Assembly (NCBI GenBank): GCA_958510875.1
Contig: OY294067.1
Span: 281,437,242-281,501,241, forward strand
Direction of reading: 5' to 3'
DNA: 64,000 bases
Origin: Endomychus coccineus
Taxonomy: Eukaryota; Arthropoda; Insecta; Coleoptera; Endomychidae
Part shown: one piece after another, positions 54,326 through 64,000 of the stretch
How the letters are laid out: the number at the start of each line of letters is the position of its first letter
How positions within the stretch are numbered: the first letter of the stretch is position 1
The notes under the pieces: model-generated
What the model was told of the DNA's origin: nothing
What the model saw: only the letters and a program-made list of their open reading frames with translations
Databases searched by the model: none
Made by a program: the position numbers and the translations under genes

Positions 54326-55659
54326 TATGAAACGTGATTTCTTAAAACTAATCGTATCACCACAACGCGTCCTTATCGCACTAATTTCAATTAAAAATGC
54401 CTACGTCGCCGAAACGAACAATCGAAATTATAACACATTAATGTTTTAGCTAGGGGTACATTATCTACCTGTTCAGGTATAGATTCTAAAAATATATTCA
54501 GTTAGCGATCTGCTTAAAGACCTCCTTCATAAATTCTATAAATCAGTTGTCCCAAAATAAAACATCCAACATTGAAGTCAAAACTAGTAAACTACCTGAG
54601 GTACCTACTTGTTTGGAGTAAACATTTTGAAACGAGAAATCATTGTAACTCATTTGAAATTCAGACAGTTTACAAGTGAATACGGGAAATAGGGGAAGGA
54701 TTAGTTACATGGCCTGGAATAAACACGTAGATAAAAATGGACATGTTTATTTCACACTCTGATAACAATTTTACATACGTGAACTTATATGGTGGAATAT
54801 GCAAAGGCAACAAAAAGGCTAGCAATTTATTATACCTTTTTAGAATTTGGAATACATCCCTAGAGAGTAATCTGAATGAAAACTATCATTTTAACATATC
54901 TGGTTTGGTTTTCATTTATCGCTATGACTTATTTCCCAACATTGGATAATGCACACCCTTCATTATCTGAACTTCACTTGGAGATACCACTAGGGATTGT
55001 TAGTCTGATTCATCTGTTTATTTAATACGGGAACACTTCAGAAATAAGGACACCATTTAGAAAATGAGCAGTACAATCTTCTTTCCAGTTTGTTTTCTTA
55101 CAGGAATTTTTCCCATAAACAATCCATTACTATCTAATATTCGCTCAATCTTAATGTTCGATTTAATATCTTAAAATCTTGAAAATGACCCGAAGCTATT
55201 ATTTTTGGCAGTGATGTAAAAGCACAACACCGATTCACTAGCCGCTTATGTGCACCGCCATGTTCGCATGTTCCTGCTGGTGAAATTTAAATTAACAACT
55301 GCTGTTACCTTTTTCCTAGTATTGGCAGTGATTTCGAACGTAGCTGAGTCGGTCGAACGAGAGGAGTGTCTATTAGGCAAAAGTCGTACCTCCCACTCAT
55401 ATCGTTAATATAATATGCTCCTAGCGGCCATCGAATTAACTGTTGATATACTGAGTTCAATGCAAAATCTACATCGACGGTTGATGGTTAAGTGGTTGAG
55501 ATTCAGATAATAAATTTTGTTTCCCGGTTTCGAAACTCCAAACGGCAATTTTTTAAATTTTAAATATTTTTCGTTTTTCCTTTCCATTGAACACATGTAT
55601 CATTAAAGTTCATGTGATGATTATTTTTTCTTTGAACACCAATTTGAGTTTCCTTGCCC

Positions 55660-55805
55660 ATGTATTATTAAATTAATAATGATTCTTGACCCAGGGTATG
55701 AATTATATATAAAATTCTAGGGAAATGGGTCACACTAACACATATGCTTATAATTTTCGTCTTATCTACGTTTCGACTTCACGATCATCAGAAGACGTAT
55801 CACTG
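55660..55805 (-). mobile_element. PLE 3' end inside tandem unit (copy 2)
   Basis: Same as at 54180, duplicated with the 1480-bp unit; the same stem II damage shows the insertion preceded the duplication. Confidence 0.8.
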
Positions 55806-57057
55806 TATGAAACGTGATTTCTTAAAACTAATCGTATCACCACAACGCGTCCTTATCGCACTAATTTCAATTAAAAATGCCTACGTCGCCGAAACGAACA
55901 ATCGAAATTATAACACATTAATGTTTTAGCTAGGGGTACATTATCTACCTGTTCAGGTATAGATTCTAAAAATATATTCAGTTAGCGATCTGCTTAAAGA
56001 CCTCCTTCATAAATTCTATAAATCAGTTGTCCCAAAATAAAACATCCAACATTGAAGTCAAAACTAGTAAACTACCTGAGGTACCTACTTGTTTGGAGTA
56101 AACATTTTGAAACGAGAAATCATTGTAACTCATTTGAAATTCAGACAGTTTACAAGTGAATACGGGAAATAGGGGAAGGATTAGTTACATGGCCTGGAAT
56201 AAACACGTAGATAAAAATGGACATGTTTATTTCACACTCTGATAACAATTTTACATACGTGAACTTATATGGTGGAATATGCAAAGGCAACAAAAAGGCT
56301 AGCAATTTATTATACCTTTTTAGAATTTGGAATACATCCCTAGAGAGTAATCTGAATGAAAACTATCATTTTAACATATCTGGTTTGGTTTTCATTTATC
56401 GCTATGACTTATTTCCCAACATTGGATAATGCACACCCTTTATTATCTGAACTTCACTTAAAGATACCACTAGGGATTGTTAGTCTGATTCATCTCTTTA
56501 TTTAATACGGGAACACTTCAGAAATAAGGACACCATTTAGAAAATGAGCAGTACAATCTTCTTTCCAGTTTGTTTTCTTTCAGGAATTTCTCCCATAAAC
56601 AATCCATTACTATCTAATATTTGCTCAATCTTAATGTTCGATTTAATATCTTTAAATCTTGAAAATGACCCGAAGCTATTATTTTTGGCAGTGATGTAAA
56701 CCCGCCACACTGATTCAGTAGCCGCTTACGTGCACCGCCATGTTCGCTTGATCCTGCTGGTGAAATTTAACTTAACAACAGCTGATAACTTTGTACCTGG
56801 TATAGGCAGAGATTTCGTACGTAGCTGAGTCGGTCGAGAGTGAGGAGTGTCTATTAGGCAAAAGTAGTACCTCCCACTCATATCGTTAATATAACATGCT
56901 TTTAGTGGCCATCGAATTAACTGTTGATCTACTGAGTTCAATGCAAATCTTGCATCGACGGTTCTTGGTTAGGTGGTTGGAATTCCGTTAGTTAATTTTG
57001 TTTCCCGATCTCGAAACTCCAAACGGCAAGTTTTCTAATTTTTATATATTTTTGGTT

Positions 57058-57100
57058 TTTCCAATTGATCCGATTGATCCGATTGATCCGATTGAATTCA
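57058..57100. repeat. 9-bp microsatellite
   Basis: ATTGATCCG repeated about four times, at the right edge of the tandem array. Confidence 0.85.
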
Positions 57101-58980
57101 CGAACAGACTAAATTTACCTCGCCTACATCTAGACCGGTTTGAATAAAGAACGCATCTAATATACTGGTTTTTACATCAATTTCTATTAGTTAAAACGGG
57201 TTTACACGGAATTCAGGTTTTACCGGTAACATATACAACATAACCACAATCTTCTGAAGAAGGCTATTGTACGTTCTAGAATATTCTGTACTTTCAAGAT
57301 ATTATTTTCATTCCTCCACTCTGGTGGTATAGTAAAATCGGCAGTAAAAAGATTTGATCGCTGTTCCATTAGAACGAATAAGCGGTATAATAAACAAACG
57401 ATGAGCTGCTACGTGCCGACCTAAACTTTGTAGATTATACTCGGTTGTTCAATATCGGAGAGTAAATACACCGTAAATTCTTATTACAGATTACAGTGAG
57501 ACCTTATTTTTACAGCCAATGGCAGGTTTCACGTCTCATTAAGTCAGTTTTCGACTTCAGCTCCCTTAAACTTTATTTCTGCCTTCGGGGAAATAACCGA
57601 GTGTTGACTTCGATTCTTTCAAGAGTTTTATGAATATTATAGTATCTATTGGTATTTTACAAACAATCCTGTCGAAAGTTTTTCATTGTTTTCCTCCATA
57701 TCTTACAGCATTTTTGAATGTAAATATTTCCATGTTGGTATAGGAAGATCTTAATGTACCCACCTTATGAAGAAATGAATCAGTTGAGAGTAAGGGAAAA
57801 GATAAAATGTTTGGATTCAGGTTCCTTTTTGGATGTCAAAACAATATCTCCTCAAAATATTGAGAACTGGTTCGTAGTTGAGAAAAATTGTCTTTTCAAC
57901 TTAACTTTTAAGGTTTCTCTACGTCGAACAGTGATAACAGACAATTGTTTCGTTCTCTCATGAGCTCATTAGTGGAATTTGTGGGACGATGAAGTCACTA
58001 CACTCAACCATCGCCGCCAGAGGTGTGGAATACCCCATTTGAAATTGCTTAAACACCAACTGATCCAAACGCCAGAAGATAGATGTCCTACTGAAATAAT
58101 TTTTCTCAACGCAATTAATTGATTCAAAGTTATCAGGCGTTTTAAAGAAACGACAAGCACATACAGCCACCAGGTGGCATGCTAACAATAAACTGACGGC
58201 TATATGTCCAACACAATCTCCGTCGTTTCATTGAAACGCACGGAGAACTTTGATCAATGTGTTGCATTGGAATGATTCTTTCAGTGAGACATCTATCTTC
58301 TGGTTGATGACGTTTGAACTTCTCTTTGAATGGGATTTATCGTCCACTGAGGAACTTATGAGAGAGCAAAACAGCTGCCATGAACTGATAGACGCGTTGT
58401 CACTGTCTGCCCTAGAGGGACGTTAACTGTCTATTGACTGCTAACATAAAAATTAAGTTCAATGCTGTTCTTCAATCTTATCTGACCCATCCATTAGAGG
58501 TTGAGAAATTTCAATTGGTAGTTCAAGTTACTTGGAAAATGAGGTAAAAGGAAATATTGGGAAATATGTTCTTGTTATTTTATCTAATTTCACTTTACAT
58601 CGTTTATATACGAAGTTGTGCTTCATAAGCTGAAAGCAATGCTTTGATATTGTGTTTCGTCCATTTCTAGGTCTTATTTTTTTGAAGAATTCTTTCGAGC
58701 CTCTTTATTGGTAACAATATTGGCTACCGTTGGGTCCGATATATTTTTTTCGGGTCCCTTATATAATATAATCTTTACTCCATGGTAAAATATAAACAGA
58801 TAAAGTTCGATTATTTTTTTCCAAAAGTGCGCCGATAGACTATCTTATGGCAACCTGATTAATTAACTGTTGTAATCATACTTATGTCATGAACAATATC
58901 CAGAATAAAGCTAGATAGTCATATAAATAGAACTAAAAAACCAAAACTGTTCCTCGAACTGATTCGAATTTTCTTCCACC
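57101..58980. other. unassigned
   Basis: Short frames at 57754 (+) and 57958 (-) show no family. No RNA gene or repeat recognised. Confidence 0.35.
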
Positions 58981-58984
58981 TTGG

Positions 58985-60250
58985 ATGATGGTTCTTTTTA
59001 CCAGCCACGCCTCACCCACCAGGTTTTTTCGTGAATTCCAGTAAATGGTTTGTTGGATGGCTTACAACTCCGAAATTCTAGTGCACTGTACTAATCTGTA
59101 CATGTACTTCATCGGGAGGCTACTATATACTTCGGGGGACGCCTAGGTTGCCCGAATATTACTTGTCTTTCGTGATCTAAGGCATCGTATTATGGCAGTC
59201 TGGCAGTTTGTTTCTCTGTGCCAGATGGTCTGCAGTAAACTCTCCATTGTACAGCCCCATTTTGTGCAGGTGCCCTCTTATTGAACTGTGACCAGTGAGG
59301 AAACCTGGGCCTGGTTGCTACTTATGTTCGATAGTTCTTCAATTGACAATTCTTTAATGAATATTCTCCCTTGGGGCAAGCAAGGAGCTTTAGGACAGCG
59401 TTCTCCTTGTTGTTGACCAGTAAGCATCGTGGCACATCAGTTTTTGCCACTCCGAGTACAACGAGCCAATATATGAAGCTGATAAGTTCTCAATGCTACA
59501 TATCCTGGGACCCACATCAAAATGTTTCGTTCTGCTCCTCCAGAGCACTGAGTTCTTCGTGACATTCCCTACCTATCGCGATGTCAATTTTGGGTGATAG
59601 GGTGCCTTTAGTGATACTTGGCTGCCTGTACATTTTCTGATCCGTGCGTGACGTAATTTTCTAATGTTGTTTTCTCTTGAACATTGCAAGATTACGTACA
59701 TCTTCGTTCGGAATACGGAAGTATTTTTTCCAGTGCGATTCTCGTTGAGAGTTTCTTCCTTTACTGTAAATCCCAGCACCAGTTCCTTCCATAATCTTGG
59801 CCTCGTCTACGTATCAGGTCCTCACCTCATGTTTGCTCCTGATGTTGTTCACTTCCTTCAATCTTGTTTGATTATCTAGAAGCTAGTACAGAGGCGGATT
59901 GGTTTCATCTCAGGAATGGTTCCTCCGACAAATTTCCTGATTCTATTATGGCCCAATCTTCTATTGTGTTTTGTAGTCTCAGAAGTCTCAACTTATCCGC
60001 ATTTATCTTCGTTCGTCATTCCAAACATGCATAAGTGATCGTGGGTTTCACCACAATGTGGTATGTCCAATTCACCATCCTAGGACTTAATCCTCATATC
60101 TCCGTGTACCTGTGTGGCTAAAATTGATGTCCGCTCTGCATTTTTCTTTATTTTTACCAGGTGTTGGTTTCAGGTAAGTTCGGGGTCTAAGATTACCCCG
60201 AAAAATTAGACTTCCCCCGATAGGGGAATGTTTGTACCTTGGTTGGCCAG
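58985..60250 (-). pseudogene. LINE ORF2 3' part with RNase H domain, decayed
   Basis: On the minus strand in broken frames: VILDPELTWNQHLVKIKKNA near 60150, GTIPEM near 59915, the RNase H segment GKNTSVFRTKMYVILQC and SLKAPYHPKLTSR (59573-59779), then LTGHSSIRGHLHKMGLYNGE near 59270, the terminal Cys/His region. Jockey-type LINEs with RNase H have this order. Many stops; the RT part is missing on the upstream side. Confidence 0.75.
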
Positions 60251-61315
60251 AGGGTCTTTCCCTCTAGCTTTTGGTAATTATTCCTCTATCTTTATAGCTT
60301 TTGAAATACCAATACAATAATCGGTGATTATTTGGGTAACACTGTATATAGGATGCAAGCTTACGCCACGATTGAAAGATATTAAGAATAGTTCAAAAAT
60401 TGTGTGTCACAATGTAACTTTGTTTGGTGCGAGTAGAGACTTTGATGTCAAGAAGTTTGATTAAAAATTCCAAAACAGTAAAGAAAAAATTATGATCAAA
60501 GAGGCTGTAACACTTCTGCAAGAAGAGTGCTGGAACAATCACTTTGATTACAATGTGAATAATATTAGCAAAGTAATATGCCAATATCATGCCTTTGTCC
60601 TTCGCAACGACTTTGTATTCAGGACAGGCTTTGCGTTATCGCGTTATCCTGTAGCTTAGACAGCAACCTCTCAAAGATACAAATTGTATACAGACTGCGT
60701 ATATTCCCGAAATGTTGCATTTATAGCGTCATTTCTGTCCCTATTGAACACTCAACATACGGAATTCATTTTCAAAGGTAGGTAGCCTTTTACAAATTCC
60801 ATATTTGCGACCGGTAAAAGCATGATTTTATCATTGAAATTCTATATCTCCGCATTCTCGTCATATGGCTTGGCGTTTTTTCTTACGTTCATTCCTTACT
60901 CGTCTGGTTTCTATTAACTTTAGAAACGGAAAGCACAACTGGCAGAATTATAAGGAGCATCTATTGGGATTTTGGTATACTATGTGGAAGCAGAGATGTT
61001 TTCTTTTGTTTTATATCTCTTATTCATTTCCATCTAAAACTAATTCCATCGATCTTAAACGTACGCCTTTAGAAAATGAACTTGGATCTCGACAATAAAT
61101 AATGCTCCCAAGAGATAATAAAAGTTTATGAATTGCCCAAAATTTGCTGAAATGATACTGGAAATAATAGTTATTTTAGAATGTTTAATATGAAGGTTTT
61201 GGAACCTTCATAATCGAAGCAGTTTTTTCTGCTTCAGCGACGAGAAAAGCATCTTCTTAACAACCACGGGTTCGATTTCCGAATTTTGTTACATTGAATT
61301 AATTCTGCGCCCCCA
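60251..61315. other. unassigned
   Basis: No gene supported; a 77-codon frame at 60865 has no family. Confidence 0.35.
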
Positions 61316-61321
61316 CATAAT

Positions 61322-61348
61322 ATACAGGGTGTTTCAGAAAGACCTCCC
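61322..61348 (+). mobile_element. mariner-like terminus remnant
   Basis: TACAGGGTGTTTCAGAAAGA resembles the common insect IS630/mariner end (TACAGGGTG). No partner end found. Confidence 0.35.
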
Positions 61349-61430
61349 GTAAATGCAGGGGACGGTAGATTTTGCAAAAATAATCAGATTTTACAAATAA
61401 ACTATCGTCCTATCTTTTTGGTTTCGGAGA

Positions 61431-61912
61431 TGATTTCCCAATTGTATGTGTTCTCTGTTCGAATGAAAAGGAAAACCAGAGGATAGAGATAAACTCAATT
61501 ATTGAACTTGAAACTATTGTCTCACATCCCATTAACATAGTATAACAATATGGTCGATGCGACGGGATACAATTTTTTATGATTATTCGATGATTTCCCA
61601 ATTTGCTGTAATCTCTATTTCGTATGAAAAGGAAAACCAGAGGATAGCAATAAACTCAATTATTGAACTTGAAGTTATTGTCCTACACCACATTCACATA
61701 GTATAACAATATGGTGGATGCGATGGGATAATCTTCTATTGTTATTATTATTCCATGATTTCCCAACCTTCTTCTATATTCTCTGTTTCGTATGGAAAGC
61801 AAAACCAGAGGATAGAGATAAACTCAATTATTGAACTTGAAGCTATTGTCTCGCACCCCATTCACATAGTATAACAATATGGTGGATGCGATGGGATAAT
61901 ATATTACTACTT
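61431..61912. repeat. minisatellite, three copies of about 160 bp
   Basis: Units begin TGATTTCCCA at 61431, 61591 and 61756 and share AAAACCAGAGGATAG, AAACTCAATTATTGAACTTG and TAGTATAACAATATGGT. Confidence 0.92.
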
Positions 61913-62727
61913 ATTGAGATAAGTATGATATCCTTTATACTACCTCGAGATAATTCCTACCTTCTCCAGAACTGAAATATCCTACATATGTTATTCATAT
62001 TCATATATCAATCATCCAAGATAACATGTCAGAATTAAAGAATAAATCAGCAAAGGGGGGAATTTTGGGATTGTGGGTTTCGAACAAACATTGATATGAA
62101 TGACAGTCGCTTTAGGGTAAGGAATCAGATAGTTTGGAGCGTGAGTTATGATGAATTGAAGGCATATCAATATATATCGCAGGATGTCAATGTCCTGATT
62201 CCAAATTCCACGTTCTGATAAGCAATGTTAATCTACAAGATGAAGGGTTTTCCGATATGTACGTTCTCATATGAGGATTATTAAACGATTTTCACTCCGT
62301 AGAATCATCAATGTGTTGAAGGTCACTACATATTATATGAAAACCATTTTAGTGTTCTCTTATAATTCATTAACCAAATTTAACCATAACTAATGAAGTA
62401 ATTTTAAATGATTGATCTGCTAGTTCAGTGATATAAATCATTTTGACTTATGTATGATGTTCGATGTAAGAAAGAAATTACGTTAGTAATTTTGTGCAAC
62501 GAATTCATTTGAACAATTCCCATAAATAAGTGCCGCCTCACAGTCGACTCTATTCAAGCCGTGAAGTAAAACATGTAACACCACATATCTCCTTAACCAT
62601 AGTCGTATGCTCTACGAATATAATAATTGCGAAGTCTATCTTTTCGAAATTGTACTAATATGTTTTAATTTATACATTGCATAGATTAAGATTACAACTA
62701 CATTATTACATAATAAAGGGTAGAGGG
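61913..62727. other. unassigned
   Basis: No supported feature. Confidence 0.35.
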
Positions 62728-63028
62728 GGCCAGGTAGCTCAGTGGTAGAACCATCGATCTCCTAATCACTGTGGCCAGTGCGGAATTTTTCGATGGCCCG
62801 AGAAAGTGGAGAGGCAAGATACAATGGGCCGTTAGGCCTAAGTGTCATCGAGACTGCCCTGGTTGCAGGATCGAGCCTACCACATGAGGTGGAGTGTTTA
62901 GTGGGTACATCTGAGATGATAAAATTCGGACTCAGGGACTCCCACACTACCCTATGGGATGTTACAGGACCATAAGGTGCCCAAAAAAGGTTTCAACCCC
63001 CTTCCAACAAAAAAAATAAAAAAAAGGT
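62728..63028 (+). repeat. tRNA-related SINE-like element with A-rich tail
   Basis: Starts GGCCAGGTAGCTCAGTGGTA, a strong Pol III A-box-like tRNA 5' end. A B-box-like GGATCGAGCC lies near 62868, unusually far (about 130 bp) downstream. Ends in A-rich sequence (63008-63026). It is GC-richer than its flanks. Confidence 0.5.
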
Positions 63029-64000
63029 GGGATACTCTGCTTGATCAATCGAATAACCTAAAATGATGTGAAATTAATAAATATATCATTGTGTGTTAGC
63101 TTGTTTCTACATATCAAAATCAGATATTTGATTGTTCAGCAAAACCAATGAGAAGGTGCAGAGTTAGCACTTCTTTTTCCATTGGGACCATCTATCTAAC
63201 AGAATATGTTCTAATATAATTTGGTTTTGAATATAAGTAGGCACCTACTAATGAAATGTAACTTTCAGACCACAAATTAGTGCGGGTATTTCGGCCAGGA
63301 TGAAAGGTATAAAGAAGGAAATTTGATGAAAAAGGTTTTTGGTAGATTTAAGGACAAGTCAGGTTAAAATATTGAAATGGATATAACAAAACAAAGACAA
63401 CAAATAAACAAAACATACATTCTCAAGATGAAAACAGGTATAGTTATTGAGTAAGGAACAGTACATTTACTTCCTTCGGATGAATCAATTTGAATAAAAA
63501 TGTATTTAGCTTCCTTATATTCATTTTGTTGCAAGATTTTTGCTTGTCCCTCAGATATTATACTAGGAAGAATAACTCGACTATTCATGTGATTATCCGT
63601 TATCAAATAAAGAACTACAAAGATCACTGCTTTGTAAGATATTAATCACTCAGATTTTCTTACAAGGGTCATTTTATTTCAATACTGGTAATAACTTAAC
63701 AAGTTCATTGAAATTTGTAAAGCAAAATTCTTATGAATAACTAAAATAGTTGGCAAATTTGGAAAAATTGATGGGACAGGCTTTTTTGTCCATGTTATTC
63801 AAGGTGACTTCTGGTAGAATAGCTCTAATCGATCTATGTTTGAAATAAATTGTTTTGTAGAAATTGATCTTGGCCAATTTCTCTTCCTCAGGTAAGGCAA
63901 AAGTATGTGATTCCTCTTTCTTTGAAGTAGATTGATAATTTGACTTATATTCTAAAACTCAACAATATCTAAGTATGATTATAAAAAAAACATTACAACG
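63029..64000. other. unassigned
   Basis: AT-rich, no gene or repeat supported. Confidence 0.35.

Larger units (their letters stand above)
52980..57050. repeat. 1480-bp unit repeated three times in tandem
   Basis: Copies 52980-54459, 54460-55939 and 55940-57050 (last one incomplete). A 70-codon frame (MDMFISHSDNNFTYVNLYGG) recurs identically at 53257, 54737 and 56217, exactly 1480 bp apart. The inner parts are almost identical; the first 200 bp of copy 1 and the last 600 bp of copy 3 are visibly diverged. The unit includes a SINE-like B-box region and, in copies 1 and 2, an inverted PLE 3' end. The 70-codon frame has no known family and need not be a gene. Confidence 0.95.

Noticed and set aside
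1..64000. CRISPR array, operon or phage system
   Set aside because: No short spaced direct repeats or bacterial gene order; splice sites and retroelements show a eukaryotic nuclear genome.

Overview
The window is AT-rich eukaryotic DNA from an arthropod, most probably an insect. The evidence is a spliced nervous-system E3 ligase gene of the MYCBP2/highwire family, an intronless Reg-2/HDHD3-type gene, and a dense mix of element types common in insect genomes: Penelope-like elements, R1- and jockey-like LINEs, and P-, hAT-, IS630/mariner- and MULE-type DNA transposons. The species cannot be fixed by eye.

Layout. Positions 1-5999 lie in a large 3' intron of the highwire gene (minus strand). They hold an intact-ORF Penelope-like element (PLE) with a hammerhead-ribozyme fold in its 3' region, a broken Tc/mariner-type transposase, a 541-bp P-element-like MITE with perfect 8-bp target duplications, and the ORF1 of a truncated LINE. 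Positions 6000-23719 hold 15 coding exons of MYCBP2/highwire. They read in frame for 1311 codons, from the initiator methionine through the RCC1-like repeats into the first PHR domain; the rest of the gene lies left of the window. Its introns contain an R1-like LINE split by a 1.93-kb insertion, three further PLE copies (two head to head), a jockey/CR1-like LINE and a hairpin element. Positions 23.9-26.1 kb are the intergenic interval, with a second P-like MITE and three foldback elements. An HDHD3/Reg-2 gene occupies 26114-26911 on the minus strand.

From about 27 kb to the right edge I recognise no host gene. This part is layered mobile DNA: a 1.3-kb palindrome with internal repeats (30.7-32.0 kb); a 1807-bp hAT copy with a perfect 8-bp TSD; three copies of a foldback family whose best copy carries a hammerhead-like core; a 2197-bp IS630/mariner element with 600-bp inverted repeats; a MULE derivative with TTTTTCCACT subterminal repeats; another PLE; two copies (and one 3' tail) of one LINE family; a 1480-bp unit repeated three times; a decayed LINE RNase H region; a 160-bp minisatellite; and tRNA-related SINE-like sequences.

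The window holds no operon or CRISPR system. The points most worth following are the hammerhead ribozyme motifs tied to PLE ends, the P-like THAP MITEs, the very long inverted repeats of the mariner-type element, the insertion precisely dated by an interrupted R1 reading frame, and a 54-nt in-frame intron in the highwire gene.
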